Made by a program: the position numbers and the translations under genes
Source of the DNA: Actinomycetes bacterium
GTDB taxonomy: Bacteria > Actinomycetota > Acidimicrobiia > Acidimicrobiales > JAJYPT01
DNA: 29,400 bases
Assembly (NCBI GenBank): GCA_021795135.1
Contig: JAJYPT010000006.1
Coordinates: 1-29,400, forward strand
Direction of reading: 5' to 3'
Notes under the pieces: model-generated
What the model saw: only the letters and a program-made list of their open reading frames with translations
What the model was told of the DNA's origin: nothing
Databases searched by the model: none
In this document: one piece after another, positions 15,252 through 23,135 of the stretch
How the letters are laid out: each line of letters begins with the position of its first letter
Position numbering within the stretch: position 1 is the stretch's first letter

Positions 15252-16163
15252 ATGGAAGATTTAGTACTATTAGAAGAACTAGTACCTACTTTTGAAAAAT
15301 TATTAGATAGGCATTTTTCAACTTCAAAAGAATGGTTCCCGCATGAATTAGTTCCTTGGAGTATGGGACGCGATTTTGAACCTAATGAAGAGTGGGATCC
15401 TAACGAATTCCCCCTACCTCCTGCTGTAAGAAGTGCTCTTTTTGTCAATTTATTAACAGAAGATAATCTTCCGCATTATTTTGCAACCATAAATCGCGTT
15501 TTTTCTAGCGAAGCATGGTCAGAGTGGACTCATCGATGGACAGCTGAAGAAGGAAGGCATTCCATTGTTATACGAGATTATCTTACTGTTACTAGAGCAA
15601 TAGATCCTATAGGGCTAGAAAAAGCTAGGATGGCCCAAGTCTCGCGAGGAAAAACCCCCCAACCTCCCAGTGTTCAAGAAGCACTTGCTTATTTGACCCT
15701 ACAAGAACTTGCTACTCGTATATCTCATAGAAATACAGGTAAACTTTTAGAAGATAAAGCTGGTTATTCCATTATGGCAAGGGTAGGTAGCGATGAAAAT
15801 TTTCACCATTTATTCTATAGAGATTTAGCAACTGCCAGCATAGAAATAAATCCTTCAGAGATGGTAATAGCTATTGAAAAACAAGTTAGAGGTTTTCAAA
15901 TGCCTGGAATAGGAATTCCAGGATTTAATTCTCATGCTAAATTAATTGCAAAAGCAGGAATTTATGATTTTGAAAGTCATCACTCTCAAATACTTGTTCC
16001 TCTCGTCATTAGACATTGGAAAATAGATCAATTAGAAAATTTATCTCCCGAAGCAGAAAAAGCACGAGAAAAACTACTCAAACACATTGACCGAGTAGCA
16101 TTAGCTGCACGTCATGTACAAGCTCATCGAGAAGAAGATGATGCAAAACAAAAAACAAGTTAG
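15252..16163 (+). CDS. Acyl-[ACP] desaturase-like diiron protein (DesA family)
   Basis: 303 residues, the normal length of soluble acyl-ACP desaturases. The diiron ligands appear in the expected order: Glu70 in LLTEDNLPHY, E100-x-x-H103 in EEGRHS, Glu152 in QELATR, and E182-x-x-H185 in DENFHH. The N-terminal KEWFPHELVPWSMGRDF also fits DesA1/DesA2 of mycobacteria, which introduce double bonds into acyl-ACP. Position specificity cannot be told. The ATG at 15252 directly follows a 36-bp palindrome, suggesting control by a repressor or leader structure. The end overlaps the convergent kinase gene by 4 bp. Confidence 0.88.
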   Translation: MEDLVLLEELVPTFEKLLDRHFSTSKEWFPHELVPWSMGRDFEPNEEWDPNEFPLPPAVRSALFVNLLTEDNLPHYFATINRVFSSEAWSEWTHRWTAEEGRHSIVIRDYLTVTRAIDPIGLEKARMAQVSRGKTPQPPSVQEALAYLTLQELATRISHRNTGKLLEDKAGYSIMARVGSDENFHHLFYRDLATASIEINPSEMVIAIEKQVRGFQMPGIGIPGFNSHAKLIAKAGIYDFESHHSQILVPLVIRHWKIDQLENLSPEAEKAREKLLKHIDRVALAARHVQAHREEDDAKQKTS

Positions 16164-17404
16164 AAATGAACCATTGAACTACTACTAGTAGCTAATAACG
16201 CCCAAATTGCTCCTAGGGTAAAAAATATAAAAGCTGTGGCAACAAAAGGCAACCGGCGTTTTGGTTTTTTTGAAATCCTTTTTGACACATAATCGTAGGA
16301 TAAATTATTATTTTTTTTATTTTTAAATAATTTAATTGTTGAAAGACTGCTTTTTTGAACAGAGGTAGGATTTAATACTTTTGTATTAGTCAAATAGTCA
16401 TTAGGAATAAAAGTAGAAGTATTTTCTTCTACTAAATCCAATTTTGGAAAAACCCCAGTTTTTTTGTCTTCTTCATAAATAAAACGAGTTATAAAATTAT
16501 CGTAAGTATTATAGATACTCATCCTTTGAGGATTTTTATTTGGTTCTAATTTTGTGTCCAAAAATAGTTCTTCATTAAATAATTTATTAATAGTTAGTGA
16601 CTTTCTAAATAATTCTGCATTCTCAAAACGTTCCCTAGAATTTTTACTAAGAGCTTTCATAAGGACTTCTTCAAGCTCAAAAGGAATTTTTATCCCTAAT
16701 TCGGTGGGAGTTTTGGGTATTTGATTAACTTGTTGGATTGATAATTCCACTTCATTTTTTGCTTTAAAAGGAGAGTGTCCGGTTATCATCTCATAAAGAA
16801 CCAACCCTAATGAATAGACATCTATTGAAGTAGTTATCGGCTCCCCTTTTATCTGTTCAGGAGACAAATATCGAGCTGAAGTAGTATTTATCCCCAACAT
16901 TAAAGCAACTCGAGCTATGCCAAAATCACTAACTTTAACTGAACCTTGATGTTTTATTAAAATATTACCGGGTTTAATATCTCCATGAATAAGCCCTTTA
17001 CTATGAGCAAATCCAATAGCTTTTGCTGCTTCATTAATAATCACAATAGCTATTTGCCAAGGAATAGGAACCCCCGAAGCTAATAACTCTTCTAGACTAG
17101 AACCTTTGACCAACTCCATAACGATAAAAGCATCGTCTTCATCTTTTCCAGTATCAAAAATAGAAACTATATTAGGATGGGTAAGGCTAGCTGCTGCCAC
17201 TGCTTCTTGACGAAAGCGCTCCAAAAACCCCTCTTGTCGTACCAATTTCTCTAGGGGTATTTTTACCCCAACAGGCCTGAGAAGTAAGGAATCTTTAGCC
17301 TCCCAGATTTCGCTTACTGAATTACGAGCAATCATTGTAATCAATTGATATCTTTCAGCAAGACATCTAATAGGATTACTTGGGTCTGTATTAGTGTTGC
17401 TCAT
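16160..17404 (-). CDS. Membrane-anchored divergent Ser/Thr kinase without PASTA repeats (possible pseudokinase)
   Basis: 414 residues. The kinase fold spans about 19-275, with RYQLITMIA at the start, VGVK (Lys48), Glu67, HGDIKPGN (140-147), VSDFG (158-162) and SPEQ. The glycine-rich loop is lost: residues 26-31 are ARNSVS where PknB has ARGGMA. The HRD Arg is Gly. Lys48, Asp142, Asn147 and Asp160 remain, so weak activity is possible. A ~110-residue linker precedes one membrane span (about 392-408) and a few outside residues. Size and layout resemble PknA, which the fhaA operon lacks. AAGGAT precedes the ATG. It converges with the desaturase gene (4-bp overlap) and diverges from bluB. Confidence 0.85.
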   Translation of the reverse strand: MSNTNTDPSNPIRCLAERYQLITMIARNSVSEIWEAKDSLLLRPVGVKIPLEKLVRQEGFLERFRQEAVAAASLTHPNIVSIFDTGKDEDDAFIVMELVKGSSLEELLASGVPIPWQIAIVIINEAAKAIGFAHSKGLIHGDIKPGNILIKHQGSVKVSDFGIARVALMLGINTTSARYLSPEQIKGEPITTSIDVYSLGLVLYEMITGHSPFKAKNEVELSIQQVNQIPKTPTELGIKIPFELEEVLMKALSKNSRERFENAELFRKSLTINKLFNEELFLDTKLEPNKNPQRMSIYNTYDNFITRFIYEEDKKTGVFPKLDLVEENTSTFIPNDYLTNTKVLNPTSVQKSSLSTIKLFKNKKNNNLSYDYVSKRISKKPKRRLPFVATAFIFFTLGAIWALLATSSSSMVHF

Positions 17405-17524
17405 GTTTATACATCCTTGTCACTACTTAATTATAACCATAAAAAATGTTTCTTTTAACTTGCCCCATTTTTATATACCTTTATCCCCGCCGTATTGCTA
17501 ACTTATGCTTAAGGAGTAGATAAC

Positions 17525-18202
17525 TTGTCAAATAACAACAGTCCAATAAATAGTAATCATTTTTTAGAAAATAGTTTGTCAAAGCAATTTTACGAAGTTA
17601 TCTTCAAAAGAAGAGATGTTAGAAGTCAATTCAATGGTGAACCTATACCAGAAGAATCTCTACGTAGAATTTTAGAAGCTGCTCATGCAGCTCCCAGTGT
17701 TGGCTTGAGCCAACCATGGGATTTCATACTTGTTACGGATGTAGAAACTAAAACCAACTTTCAGTCTCATGTTTCTCAAGAAAGAAAATATTTTGCTGAC
17801 TCTTTAACAGAACAAGAGTCAAAAATATTTGAAAAAATTAAAATAGAAGGAATATTGGAATCTTCTCTTTCTATTGTTGTTACTTATGACCCCACTAGAG
17901 GCGCCCCTAATGTTTTAGGTCGTCATGCAATAGCAGATGCTGGTCTTTATTCTGTTTGTTTAGCAATACAGAATCTGTGGTTAGCTGCTACAGCAGAAAA
18001 TTTAGGATTGGGGTGGGTGTCTTTTTATAAAGAACAATTTCTACAAAATTTATTATCAATACCTAAAACAATTCGTCCTGTAGCTTGGCTTTGCTTGGGT
18101 CCCGTTACTCACGTCGAACAAACACCTGATTTAGAACGACAAGGATGGAAAAAAAGAAGGGGTTTAGAAGAATTTATTCATTATGAACAATGGTCTCTTT
18201 AG
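17525..18202 (+). CDS. bluB: BluB, 5,6-dimethylbenzimidazole synthase
   Basis: 225 residues of the nitroreductase fold. BluB cannibalises FMNH2 with O2 to make dimethylbenzimidazole, the lower ligand of vitamin B12. Family marks are FKRRDVRSQF, AAHAAPSVGLSQPW (which forms the flavin lid in BluB rather than in ordinary nitroreductases), TRGAPNVLGRH and AIQNLWLAATAENLGLGWVS. The TTG start at 17525 has AAGGAG 8 bases upstream. No other cobalamin gene and no room for a cobalamin riboswitch is seen: the divergent gap is 120 bp. The last 29 bp overlap the convergent yfhO-like gene. Confidence 0.9.
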   Translation: MSNNNSPINSNHFLENSLSKQFYEVIFKRRDVRSQFNGEPIPEESLRRILEAAHAAPSVGLSQPWDFILVTDVETKTNFQSHVSQERKYFADSLTEQESKIFEKIKIEGILESSLSIVVTYDPTRGAPNVLGRHAIADAGLYSVCLAIQNLWLAATAENLGLGWVSFYKEQFLQNLLSIPKTIRPVAWLCLGPVTHVEQTPDLERQGWKKRRGLEEFIHYEQWSL

Positions 18203-20813
18203 GATTAATAATTTTTCTAATATTAAAAATTATTAATCCTAATTCAAGTGCTAAACCAAAAGCAGTTATATCGAGACCTAGATAAAAAGAGCTAGGACGG
18301 TATTGCCATTTAGCTATATAATTACCTTTAGGTAAAATAACCTTTTGTTCCAATCCAGAACTAGTCACAGGCAACGTCTTAGACTTTTTATTTGGAAAAG
18401 TTATAATTACTTTCCAACCAGGAAAAAAACTAACGCTTCTGATTAAAGTTTTAGGTTTTGACAAGTTTATTCTCATTTTAGTTTGACGACCCCATGCAGA
18501 AGAACTGAGAAGCTTGACTTGTTGTGTCGAAGGCATCGAACTTATCCCTGTGGAACTTTCAAACCAGTACCACCCTTTAGGACTACTGTTTTTATAAAAA
18601 GAAAAGGGCTTAGAATATTTAACAAAAGACCAATGTGGTAATTGAACATCATTTGCCAAAATACCATCGAGTACAAAATATCTATTCTTTTTAGTTTTAA
18701 TTACGGGAGGATAAATATTGATAGGAGCAATTGCCAAATTATGAGTAATCAGCCCAACAGACAAAGCCTGAGGATTATTTACATACCAATATCCTTTTTT
18801 ACTAATACGAACTGGTTCCCAAACTATATTTCCCTGTAGTGTTATGATCCCTAATTTTAGATTCTTATTTAAAGTTGATTGAGGAAATATAATTATTTTA
18901 GATAAATACAATGGTTCCCCAAAATACCAAGTTTGTTGAGAATAAGGACCTATTTTATTATCAAATTTTGATAAAGAATTTTTAACTTTAACTAAATTAG
19001 GTTTATAAGAAAGAGGATTTTTAAAGTATGAGGGTAAGGAAAATAATATTTTAAGATTTAAACTATTAAAAACATTTCCTCTTAAAGCAGCAGGATTTAA
19101 ACTATCTTGGCGATGCGCTCTTGTTTGTGCTTGATAATTTCCTCCCACTAAAGATCCATATCCTTGAACACTGGGAACATGAGAAAGAATATTTAAATCA
19201 GGTTGAGTAGCTTGCCTTGAAGATTTATAATCGTCTAAATTAGGATTATAAATAGCATATCTTCCTCCTTGTGAAAGGTTTGCAAGCACTCTAGCTAGAT
19301 GGGATGTTCCATTAGCCATGTTGGTAGTAGGTGGGGCAAACCAATACTGATTTGCTTCAAATCCAACTAAATCAAGAATAACTAAAAAACCTAATATCAA
19401 AATAACTTTTTTAGCTGGAAAATAATCATAGACTAATAACCCAATAGTTATTATTGTTGCTAAAACAATGGAATAAATAAAATAAGGATTTAAAGAAGTA
19501 ATATCTCTAACTGTCAAATGAACAGGTACAAAATATTTCTCAAAGGATTTATTATATAAAATCAATAATAAAGATAAAATAATTGTAATTAATCCTGGTA
19601 TAACCGTAATTATTTTTTCAAATAACCGACGCTTATAAGAGGAGGTTTCAAAGACTATCTCTAACCAAAACGAAAACATAATCGCAAGACCTAAATCAAA
19701 TTCAAATAAATTACGGTTTAGAAGTCTTTGTTTATTAAATATAGGAATATACATTAATAAATGACCTAGGGGGGTATTACCCCCCAGAGAAAATAAAAGT
19801 CCAACAATTGTAATAAATTGAAAAACTTTCCAATTTGTAGCTAAAGAATGTTTTCTAAATCGTTTTGTAAATGAAACCAAAAAAGCACTTAGGGGAAGGA
19901 GACCTATATAGCTAGTAACTTCTGGTAGATTAAAAAATCCTAGATATCTAGGAAAACCAAATCTTTGATAAGCTCCTTGCATAAAAGGTAAAAACATCAA
20001 AGGTATATCTTGTAGTTTTAAAGAACCAGATACGAAATAGCTATATGATATTCGTGCTCTTTGAGAATAAGCTATCCATGAAAACCCTGGAACCAATTGG
20101 ATAGATCCTATTAGTAATCCAATAATTAAAGACGCAATAAAAGTAAAAATTAATCGGATTTTTTTAGTTTTTTTATCCCACAATAAAAACACTATGTAGA
20201 TAAAAAAAGTTACACCTGCATCTATCATCCCTTCTGCGGACCCAGTTAAAAATAAAAGTCCAAACAAAATGTTCAACAACAAAAACCACTTTATGTAGTC
20301 ATTATGTTTATTTGTTTTAGAAATTTTTTCTAGTGATAATAATATCCATGGAACAAGGCTACAAGCTTCAACCATTCCAAAATGGACAAGTTGAGAACTC
20401 ATTACCCCCATATAGGTAAATACTAAACTAGCTAATAAAGAAGAGGAGATGCGGAGGTGATATGAACTTCTTAAAAATACATAGAGACCAGTTCCAGTAA
20501 CTATATATACAATAGCTTCAGAAATAGGCCAAGTTATATGGGCAGGCAACAACGCAAATAATAAGGTTGATGGAAAGAAAGCTCCTGCATTAAAACCTGC
20601 TAGAAGAGGGGAACCACTCCAAATATAAGGGTTCCACAAAGGAAAACTTCCTTTGCTAATTATTTCCCCTACTAGTAATCTAAGAGGATAATTTTGGATT
20701 AAATTATCTCCATTTAGTATTAGATATCCAAAAAATTCTGCACCTAAAAATAGAACTATTGGTAAAACTATAAATACTAAAATAGGTAGAGAATTGTAAA
20801 ACCTTTTAGGCAT
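18174..20813 (-). CDS. YfhO-like multi-pass membrane protein (GT-C-type glycosyl transfer)
   Basis: 879 residues. About 12-13 hydrophobic spans fill residues 1-490, then a ~350-residue extracytoplasmic beta-rich part, then a last span near 850-868. The first loop, GDNLIQNYPLRLLVGEI followed by GSFPLWNPYIWSGSPLLAG, is the YfhO family signature with its Asp after the first span. YfhO proteins use polyprenyl-phosphate-linked sugars to glycosylate surface polymers (lipoteichoic acid in Bacillus). The start ATG overlaps the GT2 stop by 8 bp. The 3' end overlaps bluB by 29 bp and encodes a perfect 18-bp hairpin. It is third in the epimerase-GT2-YfhO operon. Confidence 0.85.
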   Translation of the reverse strand: MPKRFYNSLPILVFIVLPIVLFLGAEFFGYLILNGDNLIQNYPLRLLVGEIISKGSFPLWNPYIWSGSPLLAGFNAGAFFPSTLLFALLPAHITWPISEAIVYIVTGTGLYVFLRSSYHLRISSSLLASLVFTYMGVMSSQLVHFGMVEACSLVPWILLSLEKISKTNKHNDYIKWFLLLNILFGLLFLTGSAEGMIDAGVTFFIYIVFLLWDKKTKKIRLIFTFIASLIIGLLIGSIQLVPGFSWIAYSQRARISYSYFVSGSLKLQDIPLMFLPFMQGAYQRFGFPRYLGFFNLPEVTSYIGLLPLSAFLVSFTKRFRKHSLATNWKVFQFITIVGLLFSLGGNTPLGHLLMYIPIFNKQRLLNRNLFEFDLGLAIMFSFWLEIVFETSSYKRRLFEKIITVIPGLITIILSLLLILYNKSFEKYFVPVHLTVRDITSLNPYFIYSIVLATIITIGLLVYDYFPAKKVILILGFLVILDLVGFEANQYWFAPPTTNMANGTSHLARVLANLSQGGRYAIYNPNLDDYKSSRQATQPDLNILSHVPSVQGYGSLVGGNYQAQTRAHRQDSLNPAALRGNVFNSLNLKILFSLPSYFKNPLSYKPNLVKVKNSLSKFDNKIGPYSQQTWYFGEPLYLSKIIIFPQSTLNKNLKLGIITLQGNIVWEPVRISKKGYWYVNNPQALSVGLITHNLAIAPINIYPPVIKTKKNRYFVLDGILANDVQLPHWSFVKYSKPFSFYKNSSPKGWYWFESSTGISSMPSTQQVKLLSSSAWGRQTKMRINLSKPKTLIRSVSFFPGWKVIITFPNKKSKTLPVTSSGLEQKVILPKGNYIAKWQYRPSSFYLGLDITAFGLALELGLIIFNIRKIINPKETIVHNE
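18199..18242. terminator. 18-bp perfect hairpin at the bluB stop, inside the YfhO coding end
   Basis: The arms 18199-18216 and 18225-18242 are exactly complementary with an 8-nt loop. The stem includes the bluB stop codon and ends in runs of A and T, suiting a terminator for bluB. The same bases encode residues LIIFNIRKIINPK of the convergent YfhO-like protein, so the hairpin is constrained by coding on the other strand. Confidence 0.65.
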
Positions 20814-21621
20814 AAATATTTTTTATAATATTATGCTTAAGTAATAGTTTTTCTCTAAACCAAGTCTTCAAAATAACTCTCGCATAATTATAACCATAAT
20901 ATAGGTTACTTCCCTTTTTGGTTGTACCGTGATTCCTTGGTTTCATACTAGCTGGTCGTTCTATTACTCTATAACCATTAAAGATAGAACCCATAAGAAG
21001 CTCCGAAGCATGGTATTGATCTTCGGATAAAGTTATATTATTGACCACTTCGCTTCTAATAGCTCTAAAACCATTAGAAGAATCAGTGATTTTAACCCCT
21101 GTTAGTAAAGTAATTATTTTGGAAAAAAAATATACTCCTAAAAACCTAATCAAATCGTCAGGCTCTCCCAGACTAAGGCGGCGAGATCCCTGAACGAAAT
21201 CCGCTGTTCCCTCTATTATAGGTTTAACTAAATTACCCATTTCTTCTAGGTTGTATTGCCCATCTGCATCTAAAGTAACTAAGCAACTAGCTCCTTTGGA
21301 ACTGGCTATTTTATAACCAACCCTCAAAGCAGCACCTTGTCCTCTATTGACAGGAGCTGTTGCTGCATAAAAACCTAGTGAACGAACAATTTCACTTGTT
21401 CCATCATCTTCTCCATCAACCACAACCAATACCGATACTTGTTGGTCTAATAAAGTAGTAGGTATTTTAGATAAGACTTCTTTTATGTTTGGTGCTTCTT
21501 TATAGGCTGCAATTACAACGGTTATAGGAGAAAAACGGGTGTCTTTCTTGTGAAAATCTTCAAAATCTTTTTCAGTAAGTTGATCTATAAAGGAATTAAT
21601 AGAACTAGAAGACGGTTTTAT
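20806..21621 (-). CDS. GT2 glycosyltransferase (DPM1/CsbB-like), apparent AUA start
   Basis: 271 residues if begun at the ATA at 21621-21619. The GT-A fold is complete only with this extension: ITVVIAAYKEAPNIKEVL (first strand and loop), VVVDGEDDGT, NRGQGAALRVGY, LVTLDADGQY (DxD-type), GSRR and DSSNGFRAI. The nearest canonical start (TTG at 21429) would delete the first strand. Between the in-frame stop at 21696-21694 and 21429 there is no ATG, GTG or TTG. GAGAGG lies 6 nt before the ATA. The enzyme probably loads a sugar on polyprenyl phosphate for the YfhO-like transferase; it lacks CsbB's C-terminal spans. It overlaps the yfhO-like gene by 8 bp. Confidence 0.8.
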   Translation of the reverse strand: MKPSSSSINSFIDQLTEKDFEDFHKKDTRFSPITVVIAAYKEAPNIKEVLSKIPTTLLDQQVSVLVVVDGEDDGTSEIVRSLGFYAATAPVNRGQGAALRVGYKIASSKGASCLVTLDADGQYNLEEMGNLVKPIIEGTADFVQGSRRLSLGEPDDLIRFLGVYFFSKIITLLTGVKITDSSNGFRAIRSEVVNNITLSEDQYHASELLMGSIFNGYRVIERPASMKPRNHGTTKKGSNLYYGYNYARVILKTWFREKLLLKHNIIKNIYA

Positions 21622-21659
21622 TTCGACCCTCTCTTTGTGATAGTAAAAATTATAAGCAA

Positions 21660-22553
21660 CTATAAAACAGAAGAACTTAAATCTTGCCAGGTTTTAGCAA
21701 GACCTTCTCTTATAGATACAAGGGGCTTAAATCCAAAACTACGAGCTCTTGATATATCAACTTCTACAGCTCTCATTTCTCCACTTTTTGCTTCTACTCG
21801 TTTGACTGGAATTTGAGTTCCAGTTGTCTCACAAACTAAATCGTATAAAGCATTTACAGAAATTGATTCTCCATATCCTGTAGTTAGAGGACCAGATATA
21901 TTTTCTTTTAAAGCAAGATAGAAAGCATAAACTGTATCAGTTAAATATAAATAATCTCTAAGTTGTTCTCCATCTCCAAATATTTCAACACCAGATTTAT
22001 TTATAACTGCTTTCATTAGACGTGGAATAAAACTATCTTTGTGTTGCATTCCAGTCCCATAAATATTGGTCATTCTAATAGAACTAGTAATCATTCCATA
22101 AGAAGAAGCATAAGCTGATAAAAGCATTTCAGAAGCTGCTTTTGTTCCCCCATAAGGTGTAAGTGGATTAAGAGAAGAGTTTTCGTTAATTTTAGTATTT
22201 AGTTTATTACCTACAACAGCATTAGTAGACGCAAGTATAAAATTTTGTATTTCTTGCCTTCTACCTGCTTCCAACAATAAAGAAGTTGTCTCTAGATTTG
22301 TTCTATATACATCAAAAGGGTTTTTAATAGATTCAAGAACAGAAGTTAGAGCAGCAAGATGGATAATTCCTTCTACTTTGTGTACTGCTTTTTTTACTAC
22401 TTCATTGTCTCTTAAATCCCCAACGATTGTTTCTATATCTGGGTTGGGAAATGGATTAAGATCCACTACCTTTACAGGTATTGATTTTTCTAAAAGAAAT
22501 TTTACAAGGCCTTGCCCTATAAAACCTGATCCACCAGTTATTAAAATAGTCAT
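21660..22553 (-). CDS. NAD-dependent sugar-nucleotide epimerase/dehydratase (extended SDR)
   Basis: 297 residues. ILITGGSGFIGQGL at the N-terminus binds NAD, IIHLAALTSV follows beta-4, and the catalytic set is the Ser/Thr of ILASTNAVVG and YGGTK (Tyr-x3-Lys). SIRMTNIYGTGM and FGDGEQLRDYLYLTD are typical of UDP-glucose 4-epimerase/WcaG-type enzymes. The exact sugar cannot be told. GAGGTAATA precedes the ATG at 22553. It opens a minus-strand operon with the GT2 and YfhO-like genes and lies 21 bp downstream of tRNA-Ala on the same strand, so it may be read from the tRNA promoter. It probably supplies the activated sugar for the GT2. Confidence 0.88.
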   Translation of the reverse strand: MTILITGGSGFIGQGLVKFLLEKSIPVKVVDLNPFPNPDIETIVGDLRDNEVVKKAVHKVEGIIHLAALTSVLESIKNPFDVYRTNLETTSLLLEAGRRQEIQNFILASTNAVVGNKLNTKINENSSLNPLTPYGGTKAASEMLLSAYASSYGMITSSIRMTNIYGTGMQHKDSFIPRLMKAVINKSGVEIFGDGEQLRDYLYLTDTVYAFYLALKENISGPLTTGYGESISVNALYDLVCETTGTQIPVKRVEAKSGEMRAVEVDISRARSFGFKPLVSIREGLAKTWQDLSSSVL

Positions 22554-22574
22554 TATTACCTCAAATTATTATAG

Positions 22575-22647
22575 TGGAGACGATGGGACTCGAACCCACG
22601 ACCCCCTGCTTGCAAAGCAGGTGCTCTACCAGCTGAGCTACGTCCCC
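22575..22647 (-). tRNA. tRNA-Ala(UGC)
   Basis: Acceptor GGGGACG / CGTCTCC, discriminator A, CCA not encoded. The anticodon stem CTGCT/AGCAG carries loop TTGCAAA, giving TGC. The D-arm GCTCAGCTGGTAGAGC and T-arm GGGTTCGAACCC are canonical. It follows tRNA-Ile by 25 bp, the same pair as beside gyrA in M. tuberculosis. Confidence 0.97.
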
Positions 22648-22672
22648 TTGGTTTAAACTTTTACGGTAATAG

Positions 22673-22746
22673 TGGGGCTAGCTGGAATCGAACCAGCGAC
22701 CTCAGCATTATCAGTGCTGCGCTCTAACCGACTGAGCTATAGCCCC
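22673..22746 (-). tRNA. tRNA-Ile(GAU)
   Basis: Acceptor GGGGCTA / TAGCCCC, discriminator A, CCA not encoded. The anticodon stem CAGCA/TGCTG with loop CTGATAA gives GAT. The D-arm and T-arm (GGTTCGATTCC) are canonical. Its 5' ten bases are also the last codons and stop of the DUF3566 gene. Confidence 0.97.
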
Positions 22747-23135
22747 TTATGAAACCTTTTTTCCAATCCAACTTCAATTCCACCAATCTTATTAGAAATA
22801 AGATTGTACAACCAGGCGAATACAACAGTTACAGTTGTGGCAAAAAAAACCCAAAACAAACCTATCAAAAAAAGTATGGCTATTAATTTAATTACAAAAA
22901 AATGAAAAGAACTTATTCCAAATAATTGAGTGATTAAATTTTCGAGGTTTCCTACAGCTCCTGTTATTGAGCCCAGTATCCACAATAGTAGCGTAAAAAC
23001 AAAAAAGACTCCTAAAAGACTTAAATAAAACAATAATGAAAACCAAAAAATACTTTTTATTCTAATAAATTTTATCTTTACTTTATAAATAGAGTTTTTA
23101 TTTTCAACAAAAGGATCTATTGGTTGGAGATTCAA
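22737..23135 (-). CDS. DUF3566 membrane protein downstream of gyrA
   Basis: 132 residues with hydrophobic regions at about 29-56 and 78-115. The segment KSIFWFSLLFYLSLLGVFFVF matches the DUF3566 proteins encoded after gyrA across actinobacteria (Rv0007 in M. tuberculosis), although the long acidic/proline N-terminus of that protein is lacking. Function is unknown. The TTG start overlaps the gyrA stop by 4 bp (TTGA). The stop codon TAG lies ten bases inside tRNA-Ile, so tRNA 5' processing would cut this message's 3' end. Confidence 0.88.
   Translation of the reverse strand: MNLQPIDPFVENKNSIYKVKIKFIRIKSIFWFSLLFYLSLLGVFFVFTLLLWILGSITGAVGNLENLITQLFGISSFHFFVIKLIAILFLIGLFWVFFATTVTVVFAWLYNLISNKIGGIEVGLEKRFHKGL

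Noticed and set aside
17405..17524. Cobalamin riboswitch upstream of bluB
   Set aside because: The gap is only 120 bp, must also hold the divergent kinase promoter, and shows no B12-box-like sequence.
20806..21429. GT2 as a truncated pseudogene starting at TTG 21429
   Set aside because: The frame continues open upstream and encodes the missing N-terminal part of the fold without any frameshift, so only the start codon is unusual.
22378..22656. Plus-strand 92-codon frame over tRNA-Ala and the epimerase start
   Set aside because: It is antisense to a clear epimerase N-terminus and a tRNA.
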